This document shows positions 27,666 through 36,763 of a stretch of DNA of 64,000 nucleotides, piece after piece. Made by a program: the position numbers and the translations under genes. A model generated the notes under the pieces. That model made no database searches, was not told the origin of the DNA, and saw nothing but the letters and a program-made list of their open reading frames with translations. The stretch lies in the NCBI GenBank assembly GCA_937898885.1, contig CALDKD010000110.1:13010-77009 (forward strand). The letters run 5' to 3'. The stretch is from an uncultured Bacteroidales bacterium (GTDB taxonomy: Bacteria > Bacteroidota > Bacteroidia > Bacteroidales > Bacteroidaceae). Within the stretch, counting starts at the first letter, position 1; the number at the start of each line of letters is the position of its first letter.

Positions 27666-28785
27666 GCTACAACATACTGACGCGGCCTCCTCTGCCAGGG
27701 CTGGACTTTTACATACCGGTCACGGTGTGATTGAGACTCCGATTTTTATGCCGGTGGGTACTGTGGGATCCGTCAAGGCGGTTCCGCTGGATGTCCTGAA
27801 GAATGATATCAAGGCCCAGATAATTCTGGGAAATACATATCATCTGTATCTTCGTCCTGGCATTGAGACTCTGAGGAAGGCCGGGGGATTGCATCGTTTC
27901 AATGGGTTTGACCGTCCTATGCTTACCGACAGCGGCGGCTTTCAGGTGTTCTCTCTGACAGGCTTGCGCAAGATGAGCGAGGAGGGTGTGCGCTTCCAGT
28001 CGCACATAGACGGCTCAAGGCATCTGTTCACTCCTGAGAATGTGATGGATACCGAGCGCGCGATCGGTGCGGACATTATGATGGCGTTCGATGAGTGTAC
28101 GCCGGGTACGGCAGAGTATCAGTACGCGCGCAAGTCGATGGAGCTGACACACCGCTGGCTGGACCGATGCATCAGGCGCTTTGACGAGACAGAGCCTCTG
28201 TATGGGTATGAGCAGGCGCTTTTCCCGATTGTCCAGGGCTGTACATACAGCGACCTGAGACTTCGCTCGGCCGAGTATGTGGCCTCGAAGGATTGCCCGG
28301 GCAATGCCATAGGCGGTCTGGCGGTTGGTGAGCCGGCCGAGGTTATGTACCAGATGATAGAGCTTGTAAATGGTATCCTGCCGAAAGACCGTCCGCGCTA
28401 TCTTATGGGGGTGGGTACTCCGGAGAACATCCTTGAGGCGATATCGTTAGGTGTGGATATGTTCGACTGTGTGATGCCTACACGAAACGGACGCAATGCC
28501 ATGCTGTTCACCAAGGATGGTATAATCAACATAAGGAACAAGAAGTGGGAGGATGCGTTTGAGCCGATAGAGGCCGATGGCGCTTCGAAGGTGGATACAA
28601 TGTACTCAAAGGCATATCTGCACCATCTGTTCAAGGCAGGCGAGCTGCTTGCTCTTGAGATTGCATCAACGCATAATCTGGCGTTTTATCTGTGGCTGGC
28701 AGGAGAGGCACGCAGGCATATCATAGCCGGTGACTTTGATGAGTGGAGACGTATCACCGCAAAACGTGTAATGCAGAGAATCTGA
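27655..28785 (+). CDS. tgt: tRNA-guanine transglycosylase
   Basis: Tgt exchanges guanine 34 for preQ1 in tRNAs with GUN anticodons, towards queuosine. The 376-residue length is normal. The nucleophile-region motif DSGGFQVFSL is near residue 90, the substrate-binding GGLAVGE near residue 218, and the C-terminal MPTRNGRNAMLFT and zinc-site CxxC-like region follow. It overlaps lon by 11 bases and precedes the LptF/G gene by 2 bases. Lon-tgt-permease is a common order in Bacteroidota. Confidence 0.96.
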   Translation: MRFELQHTDAASSARAGLLHTGHGVIETPIFMPVGTVGSVKAVPLDVLKNDIKAQIILGNTYHLYLRPGIETLRKAGGLHRFNGFDRPMLTDSGGFQVFSLTGLRKMSEEGVRFQSHIDGSRHLFTPENVMDTERAIGADIMMAFDECTPGTAEYQYARKSMELTHRWLDRCIRRFDETEPLYGYEQALFPIVQGCTYSDLRLRSAEYVASKDCPGNAIGGLAVGEPAEVMYQMIELVNGILPKDRPRYLMGVGTPENILEAISLGVDMFDCVMPTRNGRNAMLFTKDGIINIRNKKWEDAFEPIEADGASKVDTMYSKAYLHHLFKAGELLALEIASTHNLAFYLWLAGEARRHIIAGDFDEWRRITAKRVMQRI

Positions 28786-28787
28786 CT

Positions 28788-29897
28788 ATGTCCACGCTGA
28801 ATAGAAAAAGACTGCTGAAAAGACTGGACCGGTATATCATCGGCAAGTTCCTGGGCACATATTTCCTGTGCATCGTGCTGATTGTGGCCATATCGGTGGT
28901 TTTTGATTACAATGAGCATATCGACCATCTGAAGGACGCGCCTTTGCACAGGCTGGTCTTTGATTATTATCTGAATTTCATTCCATATTACGCTAATCTG
29001 TTCAGTCCGCTTTTCGTATTCATATCTGTTATCTTCTTCACGTCGAAACTGGCCGATAACACCGAGATAATAGCAATGTTCTCAAACGGACTCAGCTTCA
29101 AGAGGATGTTGCTGCCGTACATGCTGTCGGCGGCCATTATTGCCGGACTGTCTTTCACGCTCAGCTCGTTTGTGGTTCCAAAGGGGAGTATTAAGCGTAT
29201 TGCGTTCGATAACGAATTCATTCATAAGAAAGCCAATAAGTCCGCCTCGAACATCCAGATGGAGGTGGAGGATGGCGTCATCGCGTACATCGGACGTTTT
29301 GAGGACCTCAATAAAACAGGCTACCGTTTCTCTCTGGACCGTTTCGAGGACAAGCGTCTGGTGTCGCATCTTACTGCCAGAACGGTGGAGTACGATTCGC
29401 TCTCGGAAGAGAAATATCATTGGAAAGTCCGTAATTACATGATAAGGAACCTGAAAGGCGACCAGGAGGAGGTGTTTCAGGGCAATGAGCTTGATACTGT
29501 GATTAAGTTCGAGCCTGCCGATTTTATGGTAGTGCGCGGACAGCAGGAGACGATGACATCTCCGGAGCTGCGTGAATATATATCGCGACAGAAAAAACGT
29601 GGTGTGGGTAAACTTGTGCGTGAGTTTGAGATTGAGTATCACGAGAGAATCGCTATGACATTCGCATCGTTTATCCTGACAGTGATAGGCGTGTCCCTGT
29701 CAAGCCGCAAGCGAAAGGGTGGCATGGGTCTGTATCTGGGTATAGGACTAGGTCTGAGTTTCGGATATATACTTTTCCAGTCCGTCTCGTCAACGTTTGC
29801 CGTAACCGGGAGTATGTCGGCGTTCTGGGCTGAGTGGCTGCCGAATCTGGTTTACATACCGATTGCCATAGTACTCTATTTTAATGCACCAAAATAA
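28788..29897 (+). CDS. LptF/LptG family permease (LPS export)
   Basis: A 369-residue inner-membrane protein of the YjgP/YjgQ family. Membrane segments are near residues 20-42, 60-80 and 95-115, and three more are in the last 110 residues, with a periplasmic beta-jellyroll-type domain between them, as in LptF/LptG that extract lipopolysaccharide with LptB. The ATG at 28788, 2 bases after the tgt stop, begins the family's N-terminus (LLKRLDRYIIGKFLGTYF). Which of LptF or LptG it corresponds to cannot be decided from sequence alone. Confidence 0.87.
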   Translation: MSTLNRKRLLKRLDRYIIGKFLGTYFLCIVLIVAISVVFDYNEHIDHLKDAPLHRLVFDYYLNFIPYYANLFSPLFVFISVIFFTSKLADNTEIIAMFSNGLSFKRMLLPYMLSAAIIAGLSFTLSSFVVPKGSIKRIAFDNEFIHKKANKSASNIQMEVEDGVIAYIGRFEDLNKTGYRFSLDRFEDKRLVSHLTARTVEYDSLSEEKYHWKVRNYMIRNLKGDQEEVFQGNELDTVIKFEPADFMVVRGQQETMTSPELREYISRQKKRGVGKLVREFEIEYHERIAMTFASFILTVIGVSLSSRKRKGGMGLYLGIGLGLSFGYILFQSVSSTFAVTGSMSAFWAEWLPNLVYIPIAIVLYFNAPK

Positions 29898-29907
29898 TTG
29901 TTGAGCC

Positions 29908-31110
29908 GTGAGATTTGATGAGTTCGATTTTGAGCCAGGCATTCAGGATGCTGTTGACGCGATGAATTTCCGCGAGTGTACTCCCATTCAGGAGAAGGCC
30001 ATTCCCGTGATTATGGAGGGACGTGACCTGATTGGCGTGGCTCAGACGGGTACCGGCAAGACTGCGGCATATCTGCTTCCGGTGCTGAACAGCCTGTCAA
30101 AAGGCGGCTATCCTGAAAATGCAGTCAACTGCGTGATTATGTCGCCAACACGTGAGCTGGCTCAGCAGATTGACCAGCAGGTTGAGGGCTTCTCTTATTT
30201 TGCGTCGGTTTCCAGTGTGGCTGTTTACGGAGGCAACGACGGTATCCGCTTTGAGCAGGAGAAACGCGGTATGGCAATGGGCACAGATATCCTTATTGCT
30301 ACTCCGGGCCGTCTGATAAGCCATCTGAGCCTTGGAAACTGCGATTTGTCAAATGTCTCGTTCTTTATTCTTGATGAGGCTGACAGAATGCTGGATATGG
30401 GTTTCTACGATGACATTATGCAGATTGTGGCGCGTCTGCCGAAGAAGCGCCAGACACTTCTGTTCTCTGCTACAATGCCGGTTGAGATACAGAAACTGGC
30501 GCAATCAATACTTACTGATCCTGTGGCGGTGAAGCTGGCTGTATCAAAACCTGCCGAGAAGATCCTTCAGGCGGCATACGTGTGTTACGAGGTGCAGAAA
30601 GTACCTATTATACAGAGCCTTTTCGAGGACAAGGTGGAGCGTCGTGTCATTATCTTCGCCTCGTCAAAACTTAAGGTCAAGGAGATTACAAAGACCTTGT
30701 CGCGACTTGGATTGAACGTGGGTGAGATGCATTCAGATTTGGAACAGACTCAGCGAGATGAGATAATGCATCAGTTCCGCAGCCGCAGAATCAACATTCT
30801 GGTGGCTACAGACATTGTCTCGCGCGGAATAGACATTGACGATATTGATCTTGTGATAAACTTTGATGTTCCGCACGAGGCTGAGGATTACGTGCATCGC
30901 ATAGGACGTACGGCCAGAGCCGGCAGTGACGGATGCGCCATCACATTCATTTCGCCCGAGGAGCAGACTCAGTTCGCATCCATCGAGAAGTTCATTGAGC
31001 GTGTCGTGTATAAAATTCCGGTTCCGTCGGAGCTAGGGGCCGCTCCAGAGTACAATCCTCGCAGAAAGCCGGCACGCAAGCCATTCCAGCGCGGACATAA
31101 GAGACGCTGA
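29908..31110 (+). CDS. DEAD-box RNA helicase
   Basis: A 400-residue ATP-dependent RNA helicase. Motifs in order: the Q motif region (FRECTPIQEKAIP), motif I AQTGTGKT near residue 47, Ia PTRELAQQI, II DEADRMLDMGF near 150, III SAT, and VI HRIGRTARAG near 330. The C-terminal tail is basic (RRKPARKPFQRGHKRR) and likely binds RNA. The start is a GTG 10 bases after the permease stop. It probably acts in ribosome assembly or mRNA decay; the exact paralogue (RhlE-like) is a guess. Confidence 0.93.
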   Translation: MRFDEFDFEPGIQDAVDAMNFRECTPIQEKAIPVIMEGRDLIGVAQTGTGKTAAYLLPVLNSLSKGGYPENAVNCVIMSPTRELAQQIDQQVEGFSYFASVSSVAVYGGNDGIRFEQEKRGMAMGTDILIATPGRLISHLSLGNCDLSNVSFFILDEADRMLDMGFYDDIMQIVARLPKKRQTLLFSATMPVEIQKLAQSILTDPVAVKLAVSKPAEKILQAAYVCYEVQKVPIIQSLFEDKVERRVIIFASSKLKVKEITKTLSRLGLNVGEMHSDLEQTQRDEIMHQFRSRRINILVATDIVSRGIDIDDIDLVINFDVPHEAEDYVHRIGRTARAGSDGCAITFISPEEQTQFASIEKFIERVVYKIPVPSELGAAPEYNPRRKPARKPFQRGHKRR

Positions 31111-31164
31111 TAGAGTCCGGAGTACGGATCAGAGTGGGCGGGTACAGGTGGCTCAGAAAGACTG

Positions 31165-31195
31165 AAGGCCTGTGAATCCTTGACTCACAGGCCTT
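31165..31195. terminator. Hairpin between the helicase gene and tRNA-His
   Basis: AAGGCCTGTGA (31165-31175) pairs perfectly with TCACAGGCCTT (31185-31195), loop 9. It can serve the helicase gene on the plus strand and tRNA-His on the minus strand, though neither side has a strong T-run. Confidence 0.6.
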
Positions 31196-31200
31196 CCTGG

Positions 31201-31275
31201 GGTGCCGGGTGGGACTCGAACCCACGACATTCAGAACCACAATCTGACGCTCTAACCAACTGAACTACAGGCACC
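31201..31275 (-). tRNA. tRNA-His (anticodon GTG)
   Basis: On the minus strand the 75 bases give a cloverleaf. The acceptor begins with the extra 5' G usual for tRNA-His (GGTGCC pairing with GGCACC), the D arm is TAGTTCAGTTGGTTAGAGC, and the anticodon stem CAGA/TCTG encloses loop TTGTGGT with anticodon GTG. The T arm is GTGGGTTCGAGTCCCAC. One T-C mismatch lies in the lower acceptor stem. No CCA is encoded. Confidence 0.95.
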
Positions 31276-31475
31276 ATATATGAGCTCTCGCTCAAATGCG
31301 GTGCAAAGATAGTGCTTTTATTTGTAAAAACAGCAGTGACCGGTGTTTTTCTTTGAAAAAAGTGCGATGCCGGGGTTCCCTTAGCTTCCCGATTCTCAAA
31401 TTCCGGCCAATATTATTCATTATCTTATGGATATTTCCGATATTTGCATATTTAATAGGTAGAATAGTCGGGTAA

Positions 31476-32921
31476 ATGAGTATTACTTTCAGCGCAAGAC
31501 GGTTGTTTTGGGCATTTCTGGCAGCCCTGTTGTTCCTTCTGGTATTTTCCTGGAGTACGTCTCCACTTTATCTCACATACGGAGGCGACAGTCCTTTCTT
31601 TCAGATTATTGGTCTTGGTGTGACTCAGGGCAAGATTCCGTATGTTGATTTGTTTGACCATAAGGGGCCGGTGCCGTTCTTTATGGATGCGTTAGGGTAT
31701 TCCACAGGTATGGGCCGCTGCGGTATTTTCATACTGCAGGTTATTTCAATGACCATCACTCTTCTGCTGCTTTATCGCATTGCCGCGCTCTTTGTTGAGT
31801 CTGACAGAAAAAGATACAACGCCCTGGCGCTCACGCTGATTCCATTGGCGGATTTCATTGTGGAGGGCAATCAGGTGGAGGAGTGGCAGCTGCCATACAT
31901 TGCCCTTGCACTGCTTATGGTGTGCCGCTATATAGTCAGCGGTGTCCGTCCTCACGAGGCGTGGCGTAGTCTGATCTATGGCCTTTGCTTTGGAATGGTA
32001 TTCTATAACCGTCCAAACGATGGCGTGATGTGGGTGGGAAGCTTGTTCTTCGGTCTGTTCCTGCTTTGGATAGTCAGAAAGGATTACCGTATGATATGGG
32101 GAAACATAGCAGCGTTCATAGCCGGCTTTGTCGTCATTACTATTCCTATCCTTGCATATTTCAGCGCTCACGATGCGCTTGATGATATGTATTTCGGTAT
32201 GATAATCCACAATATCCGCTATGCCGGTGACGCACTTTTAACCTGGGGAGGCATCGGTATGATTCTGATACCGGCTGTTATGGTTTGTACGATATTGTAT
32301 CTGGGCCGTCAGGGTGGATTGCGCGATTTGCGTTTCGTGCTGATTCCGATGCTTGTGCTTACAATCATTCTGATAGGCAAGCGTGACTATTATCATTATC
32401 TGATTCCTCTGACTCCGTTCATAGTCATCTGCTTTGGTCTTTGTCAGAGGTATTCCTGCAAGAAATTCCTGTGGGTGGTGTGCTCACTGTTCGTGGTGTT
32501 CAGCTACACTGAGTGCAGGTTCATAATAAAAGCCTTCTCTTTGCGTGGTACGCTTACTGAGTTCTACGCTCAGACTGATGCGTTGTATGAGAATGTTCCG
32601 GAAGAGGAGAGAAACACTATCTGGAACTACAATCTTGTAAGTTACGACAAAGATAAGTCGCCACATCTGGTATCGCTGATGGGAACCTTCCCGCACAAGG
32701 GCATAACGCCTTCAAGTCCTGTGCTGGCCGCATACGATCTGGAGTATCTTGAGGAGCGTTTCGGGATAAGGACAAATGAGCCGAAATGGCTTGTGATGTA
32801 TCCGGAGGACAGCTACAACAAGGATTTCGACTATATTTACGAGAATTACGAGCTGGTTGCGTTCACTCCGTCGGAGCCGGTTTGTGAGATAAGACTTTAC
32901 AGAAGAAAGAGCAATGATTGA
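31476..32921 (+). CDS. Polytopic membrane glycosyltransferase-like protein (GT-C fold)
   Basis: A 481-residue protein with around ten hydrophobic segments. After the first membrane helix comes YGGDSPFFQIIG and GKIPYVDLFDHKGP, the acidic loop pattern common in GT-C enzymes that take sugars from polyprenyl-phosphate donors and add them on the periplasmic side. The last 120 residues are soluble. It begins the surface-glycan operon and overlaps the next gene by 8 bases. The sugar and acceptor are unknown. Confidence 0.7.
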   Translation: MSITFSARRLFWAFLAALLFLLVFSWSTSPLYLTYGGDSPFFQIIGLGVTQGKIPYVDLFDHKGPVPFFMDALGYSTGMGRCGIFILQVISMTITLLLLYRIAALFVESDRKRYNALALTLIPLADFIVEGNQVEEWQLPYIALALLMVCRYIVSGVRPHEAWRSLIYGLCFGMVFYNRPNDGVMWVGSLFFGLFLLWIVRKDYRMIWGNIAAFIAGFVVITIPILAYFSAHDALDDMYFGMIIHNIRYAGDALLTWGGIGMILIPAVMVCTILYLGRQGGLRDLRFVLIPMLVLTIILIGKRDYYHYLIPLTPFIVICFGLCQRYSCKKFLWVVCSLFVVFSYTECRFIIKAFSLRGTLTEFYAQTDALYENVPEEERNTIWNYNLVSYDKDKSPHLVSLMGTFPHKGITPSSPVLAAYDLEYLEERFGIRTNEPKWLVMYPEDSYNKDFDYIYENYELVAFTPSEPVCEIRLYRRKSND

Positions 32922-33339
32922 TATAGATTCCTGCAGGTTGCTGGAGTTCCAGAACAAAATTGACGACCGGGGCGGTCTTGTGATTGCGGAGGCCTTCAAG
33001 GAGATTCCTTTCGAGATCAGGAGGGTATTCTACTCATTCAACATCCCCGACAGAAAATCCAGAGGGGCGCACGCGCACAAGAAGTGCCATCAGGTGCTGA
33101 TTGCTCCATCCGGCCGGTTTACCGTTGAGATTGATGACGGAGTCAATAAACGCAGGATAGTTATGGATGACCCGCTGAAAGGTCTGTACGTACCGCCAGG
33201 CGTCTGGGCCAGCGAGCTGGAATTTGAGCCGAATGCCATCTGTCTGGTGCTGGCGTCGGACAACTACGATGAGACGGATTATATTCGCGATTATGATGAT
33301 TTCCTCGCTATGAGAGGTTTAGAACCAGTATTGAAATAA
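32914..33339 (+). CDS. FdtA/WxcM-like cupin, probable sugar 3,4-ketoisomerase
   Basis: A 141-residue cupin. The motif SRGAHAHKKCHQ near residue 48 carries the histidines of the FdtA active site, and the end PPGVWASELEFEPN and LVLASDNYDETDYIRDYDDF is typical of the family. FdtA-type enzymes interconvert dTDP-4-keto-6-deoxyhexoses to 3-keto forms for amino-sugar synthesis; some relatives act as acyltransferases or binding modules. No dTDP-sugar aminotransferase is adjacent, so the pathway partners must lie elsewhere. Overlaps both neighbours (8 bases and 1 base). Confidence 0.8.
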   Translation: MIDIDSCRLLEFQNKIDDRGGLVIAEAFKEIPFEIRRVFYSFNIPDRKSRGAHAHKKCHQVLIAPSGRFTVEIDDGVNKRRIVMDDPLKGLYVPPGVWASELEFEPNAICLVLASDNYDETDYIRDYDDFLAMRGLEPVLK

Positions 33340-34277
33340 TGACGGAAAAGCCCCTTATCTCTATCGTCTCTCCCGAGTACAAGGGCGAGCTTATGGTTGA
33401 TGCTCTTGTAAGCCGCATCAAGCAGGCTCTGTCTCCAATTACAGAGGCGTTTGAGATTATATTAGTGAATGATGCCTCTCCTGATAATACCTGGGAGGAG
33501 ATTCGCAGGCAATGTGCAAAAGATAAACGTGTAAAGGGCATAAACCTTAGCCGCAATTTCGGTGAGAACTATGCCATTACGGCAGGCCTGCGCTATGCCA
33601 AGGGCGATTATATCGTTGTTATGGATTGCGACCTTCAGAACCGTCCCGAGGATATTCCGCTGCTCTATGCCAAGGCTATGGAGGGGTATGACATTGTATA
33701 TGCCCGCAGGATGCAGAAGCATTTCGGCTTTTTCAAGAAACTCTCATCAAGGCTTTATCACGGAATACTTGAATGGCTGAGTGGCGTGCGCCAGGACAGC
33801 GCGGTGGCTGAGTTCGGCATTTACAGCGCCAAGGTTATCAGGGAATACAACAAACTCCCGGAGGCTGCGCGCTCATTCGCGAATCTGATTACATCGCTCG
33901 GATTCCGCTCAACATCAATCCCTGTGACTCACGCTGACAGGATGGAGGGTGAGACATCGTATTCGTTCAGCAAACTGGTCAAGATAGCGTTCGATGTCAT
34001 ACTGTCAAATAGCAATAAGCCTTTGAAGATGGCAATCGGCCTGGGTATGATAATAGAGGTGTTTGCCATTGGTATGATTGTTTATTCCGTTATTGATCAT
34101 TATGTGAGCGAGGTGCCGGCAGGCTTTTCATCGACTTTCATATCCATCTGGTTCCTTGGCGGTCTGAACATCCTGATACTTGGTGTGGTGGGACTCTATA
34201 TTGACAGGATTTTCAATCAGGTTAAAGGGCGTCCGCTCTTTATTGTGTCAGATACAATCAACGAGGATGAGGAGTAA
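33339..34277 (+). CDS. Family 2 glycosyltransferase with two C-terminal membrane helices
   Basis: A 312-residue enzyme of the DPM1/GtrB/ArnC type. The GT-A domain begins ISIVSPEYKGE, then LVNDASPDNTWEEI, and DCDLQNRPEDI with the metal-binding DxD-like motif near residue 97. Two membrane helices lie near residues 227-250 and 262-285. Such enzymes load a sugar onto polyprenyl phosphate, which fits the GT-C gene two positions upstream as the user. The start codon overlaps the previous stop (TAATG). Confidence 0.88.
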   Translation: MTEKPLISIVSPEYKGELMVDALVSRIKQALSPITEAFEIILVNDASPDNTWEEIRRQCAKDKRVKGINLSRNFGENYAITAGLRYAKGDYIVVMDCDLQNRPEDIPLLYAKAMEGYDIVYARRMQKHFGFFKKLSSRLYHGILEWLSGVRQDSAVAEFGIYSAKVIREYNKLPEAARSFANLITSLGFRSTSIPVTHADRMEGETSYSFSKLVKIAFDVILSNSNKPLKMAIGLGMIIEVFAIGMIVYSVIDHYVSEVPAGFSSTFISIWFLGGLNILILGVVGLYIDRIFNQVKGRPLFIVSDTINEDEE

Positions 34278-35184
34278 CTTTGGAACGCTTCTGATTAAGG
34301 TGCTGGTCTGGCCCTGGTCCCGGCTGCCGCTGAAGGTTCATTACCGTATCTCGCCGGTACTGGCGTTTCTTATTGGCAAGGTTTTCCGTTATCGCAGGGA
34401 TACTGTGGTGCTGAACATTGCCAGGGCTTTTCCGGAGAAGGATATCTGGGATATTGACAGCGAGGGCCTGATAGACAAGTTCTACCAGCATCTCGCGGAT
34501 GTGTTTGTCGAGGCTGTCTGGTTTGGCGGCTGCGGCAACCGTAAGCGTCTGCACGATGCCCGTATAGTTGAGCTGGTGAATCCTGAGGAATTCACTGCAC
34601 TGTATGCCAAGTCGCCCGACGTGATGGTCCTTTGCTCACATCAGGGTAATTGGGAGCTGTCCGGTGGAATTGAGTCATATAATTACACAGACAAGCCTTT
34701 TCCAGTTGGATGGCAAAATGTGCGCATTACATATCGTGAGATGAGCAGCAAGGCCTGGGATGGGTTCTTCCGCGATAACCGGAAGGCACCCACTGTGAAC
34801 CGAGACCAGTTTGAAGGCTATATTGAGTCGAAGGATATTGTGCGGTATGTATTGGAGCACGCAGGCTCGGGATTCGTTTACAATTTCATAACGGACCAGC
34901 GCCCATACTATAAGAACTCCAGGAATCTGCGCGTGAGTTTTATGGGGCAGGAGTGTGCGGCAATGTCGGCCGGGGCTGCGTTGGCACATAAGACAGGAAT
35001 GCCGGTATGTTTCCTCAGTATGCCTGTTGAGTCACGCGGGCACTATAAATACAAGTATATTACCATTTGTGAGGATGCCTCAAAGATGAGCGTGCAGGAG
35101 ATTATGGACGAGTACTTCAGGCTTCTTGAAGATGAGATAAGGAGGCAGCCCTTCAATTACCTGTGGAGTCACCGCAGATGGTGA
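34267..35184 (+). CDS. LpxL/HtrB-like lysophospholipid acyltransferase
   Basis: A 305-residue membrane-associated acyltransferase. It has an N-terminal hydrophobic anchor, the family pattern RRDTVVLNIARAFPEK near residue 40, and the catalytic-type CSHQGNWELSGGIE near residue 121 (histidine in the HxxxxE/D-type arrangement), followed later by FITDQRPYYK. It may add a secondary acyl chain to lipid A or to another lipid. The ATG at 34267 overlaps the preceding gene by 11 bases. Converges with the glycosyltransferase on the minus strand. Confidence 0.85.
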   Translation: MRSNFGTLLIKVLVWPWSRLPLKVHYRISPVLAFLIGKVFRYRRDTVVLNIARAFPEKDIWDIDSEGLIDKFYQHLADVFVEAVWFGGCGNRKRLHDARIVELVNPEEFTALYAKSPDVMVLCSHQGNWELSGGIESYNYTDKPFPVGWQNVRITYREMSSKAWDGFFRDNRKAPTVNRDQFEGYIESKDIVRYVLEHAGSGFVYNFITDQRPYYKNSRNLRVSFMGQECAAMSAGAALAHKTGMPVCFLSMPVESRGHYKYKYITICEDASKMSVQEIMDEYFRLLEDEIRRQPFNYLWSHRRW

Positions 35185-35205
35185 CACCTCTCTGTACACA
35201 GGTTC

Positions 35206-36060
35206 TCAGATGATGTCCTGAAATCTGTCTGGAATCCGCACGACTATCCGCAACTCGAACATGGCCGGCTTGTTCCAGGCGTAGGGCGGCCGCACCACAT
35301 TCTGACATCGTCTGGCAAAAGTTGTCCATCTGTCAAAATCGCGTGCTTTCATCTGGGTTACATAGCGAATGGTACGAGCCCTCTTGCGCATGTGCTTGCC
35401 CCATCCCTGCTCAATCCTGTTCTTGTCATTGAAACGATTCTCCAGCTGTCTCAAGTCGAAATATCCGAAGTGAAACAGGAACAAATCTTTGGCTATACGG
35501 AAATTGTGTCCTTTGATGCGATGAAATCCGGAACCCCAGACGCAAGGCTTAGCCACAATGGACGGCTTGGTGTATCTGGTTCCTATTTGTGCGTAATGGC
35601 GCTGCCTGAGAAACGGGACGATGTCAACAATGTCGTTCTCTTCTCCTATCTTCTGGCCGAAATCCAGTCCCAAGGCCGAAAGGCTCACATCTATCTTCTG
35701 TCCGCTGAGATATTCACGCAGGCTTTTCCCTAGTTTCGGATCCACTATGACGAACTCATCGGCATCAACTCCAATCACAATATCGTATCCTTTTGCCAAC
35801 AGCTCAGCGGCCTTGTCGGAGAGAAATTTCAGGCGTCCTTTCTCTGCGGCTATTACTTGATTGCCTATTTTCTCGTGCAGCTCAGCATTGGTGCCTTGGC
35901 AGAAATCCTGTATCACCTGGTCGGTGCCGTCGAAATAAATGTACAGATTCTCCTTGCCGAGCTCACTGCCATAATACTCAACCCACTTTTTCAGGAAGAA
36001 ATCATCGTTTCTTACCATAGTCAGTGCGGCAATTCTTTTTAAAGCTGTACTGTTGGACAT
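35206..36060 (-). CDS. Glycosyltransferase family 2-like protein (Glyco_tranf_2_4 type)
   Basis: With the start at 36060 the protein is 284 residues and begins MSNSTALKRIAALTMVRND, the usual opening of this group; the extension to 36192 overlaps a divergent gene and is not similar. The motif DVDADEFVIVDPKLG (D-x-D) is near residue 98, and FHRIKGHNFRI marks the later part. It probably adds one sugar to a surface glycan. Divergent from the PAP2 gene, with a TATAACTTCG element near 36085 on the minus strand as a weak -7 box. Confidence 0.78.
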   Translation of the reverse strand: MSNSTALKRIAALTMVRNDDFFLKKWVEYYGSELGKENLYIYFDGTDQVIQDFCQGTNAELHEKIGNQVIAAEKGRLKFLSDKAAELLAKGYDIVIGVDADEFVIVDPKLGKSLREYLSGQKIDVSLSALGLDFGQKIGEENDIVDIVPFLRQRHYAQIGTRYTKPSIVAKPCVWGSGFHRIKGHNFRIAKDLFLFHFGYFDLRQLENRFNDKNRIEQGWGKHMRKRARTIRYVTQMKARDFDRWTTFARRCQNVVRPPYAWNKPAMFELRIVVRIPDRFQDII

Positions 36061-36144
36061 CACTGTTGCTGTTTCGGTGCGCGAAGTTATAAAAATAGAT
36101 TGAATTTGATTACATTTGTCTCCTGTAACAATCAATTTCCCATA

Positions 36145-36753
36145 ATGGATACTACTTCGGCCCTGTATGGCTTCCTTCAGTCCTGCCATCATATAGACAA
36201 GGATATCACATTAGCCATCAATTCTTTGAATTGCCCGCTTACGGATGCGGTATGGCAGGTTTTCTCAATGAGGAATATCTGGTTCATAATGTATTTCATC
36301 GTACTGGTATTCCTTATACGGAACCTTGGCTGGAAGAGGGCGTCGGTTGTTGTGGCCTCCATTATTCTTACAATTGTCTGCTGCGACCAGTTGGGCAATG
36401 TGTCAAAGGAGTATTTTGAGAGACTGCGCCCTTGCTGGGATGCTGAGATGATGTCACGAGGCCTGCACGTGCTTGAGGGCCTCGGTAACCGTTATGGCTT
36501 CTACTCGGCCCATGCCGCCAACGCCATAGGCTTTGCCGTCAGCTCGTTTATGGCGTTCCGCAATGACACCACACGCAGTTACCGGATATACGGTACGTGC
36601 ATACTGATATGGGGCGCGATGGTAGGGCTCAGCCGCATATTTGTGGGTAAGCACTTCTTTGGCGATGTGATGGTGGGGTTTGCCGTAGGCATCGCATTCG
36701 CATACTTCTTCAGCAGTATGGCCTCGCTGGTCCTGAGAAGGCTTCGCTGGTGA
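36145..36753 (+). CDS. PAP2 family membrane phosphatase
   Basis: A 202-residue protein with about five hydrophobic segments. The PAP2 signature is present in order: KEYFERLRP near residue 87, SAHAAN near residue 118, and SRIFVGKHFFGDV near residue 165. It probably removes a phosphate from a lipid carrier such as undecaprenyl pyrophosphate, or from lipid A. The ATG at 36145 is chosen because it follows the -7 box TACATTTG at 36111-36118. Converges with the first LicD gene. Confidence 0.88.
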   Translation: MDTTSALYGFLQSCHHIDKDITLAINSLNCPLTDAVWQVFSMRNIWFIMYFIVLVFLIRNLGWKRASVVVASIILTIVCCDQLGNVSKEYFERLRPCWDAEMMSRGLHVLEGLGNRYGFYSAHAANAIGFAVSSFMAFRNDTTRSYRIYGTCILIWGAMVGLSRIFVGKHFFGDVMVGFAVGIAFAYFFSSMASLVLRRLRW

Positions 36754-36763
36754 GCGATCCGGT